Source: Amia ocellicauda (Eukaryota > Chordata > Actinopteri > Amiiformes > Amiidae). From it: a stretch of 64,000 nt of DNA. How positions within the stretch are numbered: position 1 is the first letter of the stretch; each line of letters begins with the position of its first letter. The stretch is from contig NC_089856.1 in NCBI RefSeq assembly GCF_036373705.1, positions 3,001,001 through 3,065,000 of the forward strand. The letters are read 5' to 3'. A program made the position numbers and the translations under genes. The notes under the pieces are model-generated. The model made no database searches. It saw only the letters and a list, made by a program, of their open reading frames with translations, and was not told the DNA's origin. Positions 32,652 to 62,978 of the stretch are shown here, one piece after another.

Positions 32652-35600
32652 TCACAGGAAGACGAAGTCGTCCGTGCTGCTCCTCTTGTTGCGCGGCAGC
32701 TGGGCCGGGGGCAGGATGTGGGGGCTGTGCTCTGGGGGGGTGGCGCTCCACTCGTCCAGCCCGTAGTCCTGCCCCCGGCCCTCAGCGAAGGTGAAGATGG
32801 GGTACTTCTCCTTGGAGGATGAGGACGACAGCACCTGTGACGGGGGGGAGGGGGACGGACGGACACAGACCGAGTCAATACCGGCGAATCACAGTGGCTC
32901 TCGTGTCCCCATACGTCACTCAAGGGTAACTCCCCCACACCCCCAATCAGCCCAAGAGAATAAACAACCAGCCCGCCATTGTTTAATTCTGCATTATTCA
33001 GGCACTGTCCCCCAGGTTCCATTAACCCCCCACAGCCAGGAGGGAGACCAATTAAGCAATTAAAGAGATGGAACGCACAGAGAATTCTCAGAATGCATGG
33101 CCACACTCTCGCCTCCCCCACCCCTTTGCGGCATCACAGCCAAGCCCCAGAGGACCCCCCGCCGGGCCGAGGCGACCCGCAACTCACTGCGGTGACGGCC
33201 GAACACAGCGACTCGAAGTCCTTCTTGCTCTTGGCGTAGAAGCCGATGGTGCAGCTGGGGTCCATGCGGCTGAAGCTCATCTTTCGCGGAGAGTTACAGT
33301 GAAACGACTGGGAGGGAGGGAGAGGGAAACGCAATACAATACAGGTCAATCAAAGGTCTGCATTCTGTCACAGTAAAGCATTAAAAGCATTCCAACACCC
33401 TGCAATTTTGTGTGCGTCTCCATCTCTCTCCCTCTCCTTCTCTCTGCGCCTCTCTCTGCCTCTCCCTCTCCCTCTTCTCACCTCCAGTGGAAATTGGTCT
33501 TTAGTGACGTCCACCACGGACTGACAGTAGTGCGGGTCCAAGTAGAGCAGCTGCTCGTCTGTGGCGCCGGGGGGGGTTAGGGTTAGAGAGAAGCAAGCGT
33601 CAAAGAGGGAAGACTGCCACATTCACGTTAACCCTCCACCACCCACACAGCCACGGCCCGCCGCCCAGCTCTCACCTTGGAAGCCGATGAAGTAGAGCGA
33701 GTGTTTGGGTTTGCCGCCGATAATGCCGATGCAGCAGTCGAGCCTGAGGATGTCCTGCGGCGAGAGGGAGGAGCGGCGTGAGGCGGTGGGTGCGTGTCCG
33801 TGTGCGTGTATAGCGTGTGCACGGCAGGCACAGTACCTTGACGCACTCGGTGTAGACGGGGTTGAGGCTCTCCCCGCCGAGTCGCACCGGGACCAGGATG
33901 ACGACGGACTTCCACTCCGCGCCGGGCAGCGCCGGGCCTTCGGACCCGCCGGGCTCGCACAGCCGCAGCACGTCACCCTTGTACACTGCGGACACGGGAC
34001 ACACACGGGTCACTCACACGGCCGCCCACAGGCATGGCTGCCCGCCACACCGGAGGCGATACCACAAGCCACTCACCTGTACAGTCCTGAGCCACATACA
34101 CCACCAGGCCGCGGGTCTCGGAGGAGTTCGCCACGGCTTTCCTGTGGAGACAAACACCGCTGTCAGGAGAGACTTCTCAGATCTCGGTATAGCAGCAGGA
34201 CGAGGTGGGGCTGGCACCAGTCTCTTACCGGATGATGTGAGCCACGATGGATGGCCCGTACCAGTCCCCGGCCCTCTTCCCCGAGCTCTTGCCCAGCTCC
34301 ACCAGCTGGTGCACCCCGAAGGGGGCGTGGGGGTGATCCCCAAACCAGGACACCAGTCGGCGGTGCGTGGCCTCAGCCTGGCGGTCCCGGCTGGACTCTG
34401 TGCGCCGCAGCCCCCGGGCTGGCCCCTCGCCCCCCGTGCTGCGGCCCCGGGGAGGGAGGGATGGCATTCGGACGGGCGCGCCGAGGGAAGGTCCGGTCCC
34501 ATGCGACGGCGAGTGCGGCTTCAGCACCTCCATGTCCACGTCTGCCAACTGCAGCGCATCCGGCCAGGTCCACTCTGAAACACACAGCCTGTTACACAGC
34601 GCCGTGCACCCACGTCACACACACACACACACACTTGGGAATCTGGCACCAGAAATAAAACCCTGTTGAGCTCGAGAGGGGTTTGGGGATTCCAATCTCC
34701 CAATCGCATCATCTGGCCTGGATCAGCCCCGCGGCTCTTCCCGCACGGGTGTCAGGAGGTGTGCGAGAGTGAGGCTGAGGGGCTGGCGGGGGCTGACCTG
34801 GGGGCAGGAAGTGAGCCAGCAGGCCCTGGGCCAGCAGCATCTGTCCGCTGCGCAGCATGCAGCCCCAGCCGCAGTCGGTGGTCCAGGCCGAGCCATCCAG
34901 CTGCTGGAACTCGCGCCGGTACGTCAGCCACAGCCGCGACACGAAGTCCCGCCGGAAACGGTCCACCGCGTCTGCACACGAGGGAGAGAGGGAGATGGAC
35001 AGGTGTGTAGTTGCGTGTCACAGACAGAGGGGGGCTCCAGTGAGCTCTGTCTTGAGAGAGGATCTCCACCAGCATTTTGGTGTTCTGCTGGTCAGTTTAT
35101 GATATCTTACAGTAATTACATGGACTATATATATATATACTTTGTAATATATTTACACCCCCCGACATTATTATTATTAATCGTTTATATCTCAATTTCA
35201 ATGCTTTAGCAACCCATTATATACGGCATGCCAATAAAGCACCTTAAAGAGATGCAGACTAACACGCACAGACAGATCTCAGCACCGCACAACGGAACTT
35301 CAGAGACATTCTAGAACCTCCCGGGCTGCCCCGCCCCTCGTGACTGACAGCTTGCGGCCGCCATGATGTTTTTTCTTTGCCAGACTAATAAATGAGGCGA
35401 AACAAGGTGGCAGGTTAGGCAAGATAACGGCGGTTTGTGAAATATTTTTTACGGGGCCGTGGAGTTCACCATCTATATTTGGACAGCAACAAACAACTAG
35501 ACAGCGAGAGAGAGAGAGACCGCGGACCCACCTTCGTGATTGAGCAGGTAGGTCCGGCCCAGCAGGATCAGGGGGGACGTCTTGTTGAAGCTGGTTTTGG

Positions 35601-35948
35601 TTTTCACCGACCACCCTGGGAAACAATGGGCAACATGAACACCCAACACAACCGGCTCACACACTTATACAACACCGGCAGCCCACACCCAGGCAGTCAA
35701 CCGCTCACATGTTTTGTATACAGGGATTAAGAGCCACGGTGACACCACTGACCGTATTTGACGTTGTTCCAGGCGGATATCAGCTTGGCTTTGAACCGGT
35801 CCACCTCGTACGGCTCGCCCGCACGCACGCCCTCGTGGAGGAAGTGGTTCCGGTGGTCGCGGGGCGGTCTTCTGGCAGCCGGGGGCCCCAGCTCCTCCTG
35901 CTGGGCCCCGCCCCGGTACTGCGCTGCGCTCGGGGACACCGAGTTCAT
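32652..35948 (-). CDS. atg4d: ATG4D, autophagy cysteine protease (complete, 10 coding exons)
   Basis: ATG4D is a cytosolic C54 peptidase that trims and delipidates ATG8-family proteins during autophagy. Exons in transcript order: 35753-35948, 35532-35615, 34798-34971, 34229-34574, 34077-34141, 33837-33985, 33676-33754, 33482-33558, 33188-33307 and 32652-32834. The sum is 1,473 nt (490 aa; human 474). The start [12 protein letters not shown] matches vertebrate ATG4D and separates it from ATG4A-C. The catalytic Cys is C131 in [10 protein letters not shown]; Asp/His are D372/H374 in YLDPHYCQ. The C-terminus, SSTDDFVFL, fits a terminal LC3-interacting motif (acidic, then F-x-x-L). Residues 47-50 read YEVD where human ATG4D has the caspase-3 site DEVD. 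An insertion-rich linker is encoded by 34229-34574. No lesions are seen. Confidence 0.97.
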
Positions 35949-36040
35949 GGCCTCAGCGGCTCGCTAGGGGGGGTGCTCCTCTCCTGGCTGCTCTCTGACC
36001 GGGGACCTCTCATCGCTAGAGCCACCTGGGGAGAGGATAG

Positions 36041-36710
36041 GAACATAAGTTTACAGACGAGAGGAGGCCATTCGCCCCATCGTGCTCGTTTGGTGTCCAT
36101 TAATAACTAAGTGATCCAAGGATCCTATCCAGTCTGTTTTTGAATGTTCCCAAATTGTTTCTTCAACCACATCGCTGGGGAGTTTGTTCAGATTGTGTCT
36201 CAGTCTCTCAGTAGGACATTCCCTTCAGACCTGGAATAAGTCTGGTTGCTCTCCTCTGAACTGCCTCTAGAGCAGCGATATCTTTCTTGAAGTGTGGAGC
36301 CCAGAACTGTCCACAGTATCCAGATGAGCTCTAACTAGTGCATTGTACAGTCTGAACATCACTGCCCTTGTTCTCAATTCTACACTTTTGACAATATACC
36401 CTAGCATTGTGTTTGCCTTTTTTATTGCTTCACACACTGTTTGGATGGAGAAAGTGAGGAGTCCACATAAACTCCTAGGTCTTTCTCATGCGTTACTTCA
36501 TCCAGTTCTATTCCTCCCATAGTGTAATTATAGTGGACATTTTTATTACCTGCATGTAATACCTTGCACTTGTCCACATTGAATTTCATCTGCCAGGTGT
36601 CGGCCCACAACTGAATATTATCCAAGTCCCTTTGAATAGCCTGTGCTGCCAAATTAGCTCAGCAGATACATCTATTTAGTATCATCTGCAAATTTGACAA
36701 GTTTGCGAAC
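36041..36710 (-). mobile_element. LINE fragment with reverse-transcriptase C-terminus (CR1/L2/Rex type)
   Basis: The minus strand, 36652-36422, encodes a degraded RT tail: IQRDLDNIQLWADTWQMKFN, then CKVLHAGNKN, then EKDLGVYVDSSL. These blocks are typical of CR1/L2/Rex-like LINEs. The element ends at 36041 with CTTATGTTC (minus strand). It is 5'-truncated and broken by stops and frameshifts. The 3' end is 15 nt from the acceptor of the first ATG4D coding exon. Confidence 0.88.
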
Positions 36711-39280
36711 TATGACACAGGCGCTCACATTGAACGCTGAGAGTTATAGCATAGCTGTGGGAGTGCTAAACAGTGTGCATAAATGTGAAAGATACTGCAC
36801 TTGTAGCAGTTATTCAATTACTGTGATAGATCTGGCTTCTGTTGGTTGCATGTTATGGTTATCTGTTCCCAGAGGGTATTGACGTTTATGAATGAAGCAG
36901 TTTTCTGAGATGTCAACCCTAATAATTCAAGATAACCGTTTCCATTTGTGTTCCTCTTCCCACAGAGGTTTAACAATGACGTTAATGGAGAAGTGTACCG
37001 GACAGGGGGATTGCTAAACCGAAACAAGCTTCACGAGAGCAGTCATTACAGCTTCTCGACAGAAACCCCACAGCGCAGCACTCATGCGTGGCCACAGAGT
37101 CGAGCGATCCCTGGCTCTGGGCCAAGAGGAACCGTGAACACATGTATGAAGGGAAATAAAACGACTCACTGTGGGGTTTCGAAGAAGAACGAGAAAAAAT
37201 GAACACAGGGAATTCCCTCGTTGTAGACACGCAAGAGGCAGATTCCCACTGCTTTACATTTCAGCTCTTGAGTCGGGCTTGGAACAGAAAAATACCACAA
37301 CAGAAGTGGATTTGGGTGGAGCGGACAGAGATGGGATTAGAATTGGACAAAAAGAACTTCCCTGGTTGCCAAAAACACACAACTTTTTTCATGCATGGGA
37401 AGGGGTCTTTGTAAGCAACGATTCCCATTAAAGCTGGATCCAGTTAAACAATTTTGCAGATTCTTGCCTATAGGCCAACAATAGGGGCTGCATACGGTGT
37501 CCCATGCTTGATGTACGTTTTCATGGACAGACATACGTGGCAATGAAATGTAATAGGGTCTGCCGTCGCCTTTCAGCCTAACCCAGCCAAATCACACATG
37601 AGCTCTGCCCCTGGCAAGACCCAGGACAGGAACAAGCTGTGACGCAATGGGAGATGGGTGTTGCACACTCTGTCTTCACCATCCCTAGGTAAAGCTTGAG
37701 AAACTGAGAAACTGCTTCTGTACAGCAGTGACTTTACAGAATAGATTACTGCGAGGTCGTCACATCATCTACCAGGCAGGGTTTCTCTCCTCGGGTCACA
37801 AGAGGTCAATCTGGTCCATGCGAGTGCTAGAATGAGCGATGCCGGTACATAGTTCACCATATCATCAGATATAATTGGAATTTTTCATTGGGAGTCTGGC
37901 CAACTTTAACTTTGTACTTGTTAGGCAGAACTTAATGCGGTCGCCCAACCCTCAAAATAACGCGGACATCTCTTTAGTCGGCAGGTAGCTTTCTGGCACC
38001 AGAGAAACCCGTGTGAATCAGCTGCCCTTTTTGTATAAGTTACCGCCACTTTGGCCGAGACAATGCGTGTATTGATGCGGGACACTTGTGACACAGCCAT
38101 GCTGAAACACGAGACCTGCTGCCTCCTGCTACAAACTACAACTCTTTCTGCCGTGCTTACAGTAAGCTCGGGCGAGGCAGGCCAGACCTTTGCCAGCCGG
38201 GGAAAAGCCATGCTGAGCTTTAAAATGCCACATTTGTATACATCTAAGCAAGGCTCCAATTAAAGTAAACATTTCCTACCAGCAAGCACAACGATCCAGT
38301 CAGAACAAGACATACGGGACAACACACCATGGAAATGGACACTGACCCCACCACTGGATGAACCGCTTGATTGGTTGGTTTTGTGGCAGAATTGAAGTAT
38401 AATTAACAAACGCACAGGGGGTGGGTGCCAACAAGACGAGGATGTATCCAGCACCCCCGACAGTGACCTGTATCCATTTACTCCTGGGTTCCTCTTGTCA
38501 GGTGGAAGCAACACAATGTTCTCCTGGCAGAGAGGGATTTCATCTCCAGCTCTGAACAATATAACTTTTCATTCGTGCCATTGTCTCCTTTGTGCTTTTC
38601 CTTGAAGATACAGTGTCGCCTGGGTAATTTGCACCTGTACATCTGAGCTAATAATGCGAAGCCCTGTGGCACAGTGATTCTCTGTTCTTGTGTAGTGTTC
38701 TTATCAGTTAACCAATTAGAACTTTGCCAATAATAACCAATTAGAACTTTACAAATAACCAATTAGAACTTTCCTAATGACAAGCCCCGCACCAGCCAGT
38801 CCTATACACAACAGAACAGGCGTTTAACTTCACACAATCAACATCACGTTCAGCCCACATTAAGTGCAATTCACGCTTGTCAACAACAGGGCTCAACAAG
38901 ATACTAATTCTTTTAAAATCACTTTAAACACACAATTTGTGCGTCTCCCTGGATGGCGTGTAGTTTGGATATAAACGGTGACATTGGATGTACAGTACAG
39001 CACCTTTTCTACATTCACATTAAGTGGATTCTATGCAGGGGTAATTATTATATAGTTAATGTTACTTAAATGTCCCCATCTGTTATTGGTAGCGTCAGGA
39101 AGTGCCCCATTGTCAACGTGCACAACTTTGCAAAGCAACAGCGCGGTCTAAAGCACGTTTGCGGCGGTGAGCGGGTCAGACTCCCGCTGGATGACAGTCG
39201 CCGGGGCCGGTGCAGGCGTGGGGTTGAGCGGATGTGTGGACATCGACAGAGAGCAGGGGGTCCTCCGGCACCAGTCTTAC
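36711..39280 (-). other. atg4d: Rest of the presumed ATG4D intron 1
   Basis: I see no coding exon and no complete mobile element here. Three near-identical AACCAATTAGAACTTT units lie near 38708-38775. Assignment as an intron depends on the inferred first exon at 39281. Confidence 0.4.
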
Positions 39281-39540
39281 CTCCAAACGAGCAGCACCAT
39301 GATGTGAAAGCTGTCGCTGGCGATGTAGTTTCCTCTCAGCGTCACCAGCGGGAGCAGCGTCGGGAGACGGGGCTGTCTGGATCCGTTTCACTCGGTTTAA
39401 AACTCGGCTCACACTTAACCCATCTCTATAAGCCCGGCGGTGGCGGCGACACTGATTTGACACGTATTATTTCCCCATTTAAGTCATAAAAACATGACGA
39501 ATACGCCGGGAGGGCTCGGCGCTGCTGCGGGCGCGATTTA
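39281..39540 (-). other. atg4d: Probable non-coding first exon of ATG4D
   Basis: The minus strand shows a strong donor, GGAG|GTAAGACT, at 39281/39280 in GC-rich DNA. The first coding exon has an acceptor at 36026 (CTCCCCAG), 77 nt before the start codon. A spliced 5'UTR connecting the two is the simplest reading. The upper boundary is a guess, and the exon could belong to another transcript. Confidence 0.45.
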
Positions 39541-39700
39541 AGCACTTCCTCTTCTCGCTTCCGGAGATTCTATCGCTTCTCTCCTCGACCCCGCCCACGG
39601 TGCATTGTGATTGGTTAACCGGCCGACATAGACGCGCACCTATTGGTTTCTTGGCCATCAATTATACGTTTACAACCCACCCGCCGCGGTGATTGGTTGG
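39541..39700 (-). promoter_or_regulatory. atg4d: Candidate ATG4D promoter with three CCAAT boxes
   Basis: ATTGG (CCAAT on the minus strand) occurs at 39610-39614, 39642-39646 and 39692-39696. The first two are 32 bp apart, a spacing often seen in NF-Y-bound promoters. All lie just upstream of the presumed first exon in CG-rich sequence. The function is inferred from arrangement only. Confidence 0.45.
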
Positions 39701-42700
39701 CACCATGGCAGCCCACCTCATATGATTGCTGACGTAAAACACTCACTTGCCCGCCCACCAGAAAACGATGCAGAACATTTCCTGTCGTGGCTGCGTTGCA
39801 TTCTGGGAGGTGTAGTTGTATTGAATAGATCACAGCAAGGCAGATGTTCTTGGTATGGGATTTCTATGAGCAGTAGCCGGGTATCCCGTCCCAGTGCCTT
39901 ATTTAATTTCAAGCGCATGTTGTATGGCGTGTGGGTGACCGCTATAGCTGATATAAGATGGACTCGGATATATAATAATGATGTTCCTGTTTAACCATTA
40001 GAGAGGAGAATCGTGGCTATGCATGGTAGTGCAAGGTGACCTTCAGCCTCTATTTGTATTTGTTGTGTTCAGTGCTATTATTACTATTATTTGTTTTAAT
40101 GTAATCATTATTAAAGTTTTTATTTCAAGGACTGCAATCATAAAGCACTGTGTGGAATCAACTGATTATCAATATCAGGTCAGCTATTTGCAGGTCTTGT
40201 GTAGCACACAAAGCACAGGATCATAACACAATTTGATTTCATTTCTCGGTTGTTTTTATTAATATTATAATTATTATTATTACATTTACTTCACTTCAGT
40301 TGTCTTCTGCATTGGATTCACATCCGGTCACAACAAAAGTGCTCTAGAAAATAAATATACAAAAACAAACAAACAAACAAAATACACCCATACGACAGTC
40401 CTATGAATTAAGCCCGTGGAACCGCAAATGCGCTGTGCAATATAGAAGTAAGAAGGAAATGTACAGCAAAGACTGACACACGGCAGTCTTACTTCCAGGA
40501 TTCCGATATTTAAGATAATTATTACATATATATACATAAAGAAACCAATAAATAAATACACACATACATACATACAGTTATAAAATTAAAAAAATTGACA
40601 AAAATAAAGTGCATTTTAAAATTGAATAAGAAATAATACATGTTTTGCCATCACCAAACTAATCTGACTCTATCTACCACGGCACTGTATTCAGGCAAAG
40701 AGTAGGAATGCTTAAAAAACATGAACACACGAGGAATGGAGGCTGGCACAATATTCAAAAGAAAAGAAAAGTGAGCACTTGCATTATTTGCACACGACAC
40801 AGTGTACTACTGTACTAATCTGCAACAACCATAGTTTTCTTTTAATATACTTTTTTTCTTATATGTTTAATAAAAAAAGAAGGATAGCAGAAAAGGAAAA
40901 CGGCTGGATTTGAATCATCCCGGGCAATGGGGGTGAAAGGATCTCCCTGTGATCCACTTTGGGTAAATACAGGAACAAAATATAGAAATGTGGAAATGCA
41001 CTAGGAATAAAACTGCAAATAAATAAAATCCCTCTTCTTGTTCTATCCTAGTCAATATATATTCTGCAACTCCACCTATAGGATTATTTATAAGGGTATT
41101 TTTGAGTTAATTTCAGTGTAGGTGGTGCATTGACTGGGATCACATGGATGGATTAATTTGGGTTTCTGCCCTTGCTGTCCACCCCTGACTGCTCTTCTGG
41201 GAGATATGGAGCGGTCACTGCAATGCACCACTAGGTGGCAATATGTCAAAAGCCAAACGAAAACCGAAAACGTTGAAAAACAGTTAATTCTCGGACGGAC
41301 GACACAGAACTGACTCGAGCCGTTTGCGATCGACGGCCGTCACACAAAACCTCGCCGCAGAACTTGTATAAATATATCTAAGCCTACCCCCATATCATAA
41401 ACGACAATATTTAATTACTAATTCATTCACGGACACTTTTATTATTATTTACTTTTTAAATTCCACACTTATCCATATTTGGGTCTTTGCATAAACGCGA
41501 AATACTAAAAAAAACAGAACAGGAAAGACATTTCGCCCATCTTGTGTACCAGTCAGTCTGGCAAAGGCAATAATAAATATAAAACATCACGTGACACACG
41601 GGAGGAAAATCTTTTCTTTTTGGAGAGTTGCATTTTGCTAATCCCTTCTAGATATGCATATATAACAAAATGGCAGCGAATTGCGGGATATCCTTCCTCG
41701 GTGTGTAATCCCGCTCCTTCCCACCAGGTGGTAGACACTTCTCGAGCTCTCGATAGAGGGGATCCGTTGACCCTCTTTACACATACAAATATAACACATT
41801 TTCTCCGCAGTCTCTCCGCAGGCGTTGGCAAACATCGCGTTCAGAGGCACCGGACTTGTTCCAGAAACAGTCGTCAGCGCGGATCTAAAACTATTTACGA
41901 TTAGTGCAAAGGAAGCAGTCCCTTCGGAGTCTGTAATCAACAGTAACTGTCCTGTACACCCCCACCCGATTCCACTCTGGGGAGACGGGATGCAGGTGAC
42001 AGCTCCGTGACCACTGATGTTGCTACAAGGTGGCCGGTCACACCGTTGCGCTGGGTTTTATATGCCCAGTTCAGACAGCCTTTCCCTGCCACGTTACGGT
42101 GCACAGTCCTAACCTAAGAAGAACAGGCCCAAAGGAGTTCCAACTGCTTAATTTGGTAGCATCTTCATAAAACTATCGACCTCCATATCCGCAGAGGACA
42201 GGAGTGTCAACGAATTTGGAGGGCTGTGCTTGTAGCCACTCGGGTACGGACGGCACGGGAACAACCTCAGGGACAGGGAGTGAAGTAGTGAAGGGGAGAC
42301 GGCAGCATTTGAAATCCACCTATTCTGGGATGTGTCTAGCGATGCCCCACACACAACCAATGCTTTTTAGTGCCAGATCTCACAGTCATAGTGTGGGAAT
42401 CGGGGCATAGAAGTAGAGGATGCTGGGGCGAAGGAAGGGGAATCTGTTTCCTGTTATCTTTTCGTAGACACATCTCAGTCAGCTTCTCAGATGACCCAGG
42501 GGCCTGTCTGTGCCTCGCTGCCGCACTATGTGTAAGAGCAATTGCACGCGCTGTCCATTGGGTTCCCACAACGCTCTCCATACAAAGAACAGCGATTGAC
42601 CAGAACCCACTCGCCGCCCACAGCTACTCGAGACGCGTCTCCTTGGGCTTCGTCTCCAGCTTATTTCACAACTGCCTCTCTGATCTTCTTACAACGCTGC

Positions 42701-44414
42701 TCTCTCCTGTACCCGTGCATTTCGCTGCCCCTGGGCTACTGTCGCTGGCTTTCGGGTCCTCATAAGGTCGATGCCTATAAGGCCCCCAATATCTCCAGCC
42801 AACCTGAGGTGTAGCCCATGCCTTTCCTTGCATCCACATGAAAGCTCTCAGCCCTTAATGACCCGTCTCCCTCTCTCTCTGGTCACAGATTCGGCTGTGC
42901 CCCCAGGCCAGGCTGGGTCAATCTTCCCCCAAAAGACATCGAACAAAAAAAGGCCCAGCAGCATAATAGACCCTTTGCTGTACAGTATGAAAGATGCTAA
43001 GGATTGATTTTCCACATATTACAGCATCCTTGGCATGATTGATTTCATTTGTGTGTCGTCCACCCCGCCGTCTTCCACGTTTAAATCCTGAGGAGGAATC
43101 TCACGGGAGGAAGAAAACCCTACACGAAAGACCGCTGTCTGGTTTAAACAACGGGTCGCTTCAAGCTAGAAGTCCTGTAGTAGCACTAAGCTTAGAACTT
43201 CCTATAGTTCTGAACTCAGCTGGGCATTAGGGTAATAGACTATTTTATCTGACATCAATCTCAAAGTGGAAAATGTTACAAAGAAGCTGATGAGGGTATT
43301 TAAAAAGAAATTCTCCAGTTCATTTTCACAAACCCCTCAACCCTCTTGACTAGAACAGCCCTAGTGCAGTTATTGGTATTTAAGCGTAACATAACGTATG
43401 TGAAAAACACTTGTTCTATCTTGAGTTTTTAAAGGTATGTTTTGCTGTCGGCTGGCCTTTGGAAGCTCTCAGTTGCAGGAGAGAAACGCTTTGTACGAGC
43501 CAGCGCTGCATGCCCTTCGAGCTCTGTCCGAGCCGCCCAATAGCAGACGTGCTGTCGGCCGCCGGGGTGGAATCAAGAGCGGGGCAGCCGTGGTCACATG
43601 CAACGAGGATTGTGCCTCGCTTTGTCTAGAAAAGGCCTTGCCGCTAGCGACCAAAGATGCTACTGATGGGTCCCATTTCAGCCACGCCGTCGTAGGTGTA
43701 CGGTAACTGCTCAACAAACTGTGAGCGTGGACCACTGTTATCACATCTCCAAAAACATTCTCAAGTGCTAATAGTGTAAGCTTAGAGCGGTTTGAAAGAA
43801 TCACAGCAGCTCACATGCAGGGAGGAGAATTCTTGTTCTCCCACTGGGCCACTTTGGGCCCTTGTAACACAGCGTCTCTATAAAAAGCATCGCAATCAAT
43901 CCTGTTTCAAAATGGGACTATTCTCCCGTCCTCCCTAACATCATTTCTCTGCTCCTCGCCGGGCCTGGAGCGGGGAAATGGAACCTCAGCTGTCCGGCGC
44001 CTGTTCACATTTCCAGCCAATCTGAAACCGGAGTGGATCCAGATTGTTGCTGTTCACAGTATTCAGCATCGTCAGTCAGGTAAAGCACTTTCTTCGAGTT
44101 TTTTTCTCTCTCGTACTCCTAAAATATTTCTGTTTCTATACACAGACTGTATGGGACATGCATTCACACAGAGACATTAATCTGTTATATGTATACAGTG
44201 GAGCGCCGGCTAGGATATATACATGATTGAAAACAGCTGTTGAAGCACCTTGACAATCAAAGTCTTTTTGCTTTTCGGTTTTGTTTTGTAATCTCTTTCG
44301 TCGCTTCTTTCACACAACCAAAACGTTCCTCGTGTGCCTGAAAAACGGCACACGCTTCTAAAGGCATTTCATTTTCAAAGTTCCTTCCCCCCTCCTCGTC
44401 TGGAGAGAGTCAAG
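39701..44414. other. Region between ATG4D and MAST1, partly possible MAST1 3'UTR
   Basis: No gene was recognised. The nearest strong minus-strand AATAAA past the MAST1 stop codon is at 41438-41443, which would make a ~3-kb 3'UTR; another lies near 40253. The 40-41.5 kb part is AT-rich. I see no convincing exon on the plus strand. Confidence 0.4.
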
Positions 44415-62978
<18,564 letters not shown>

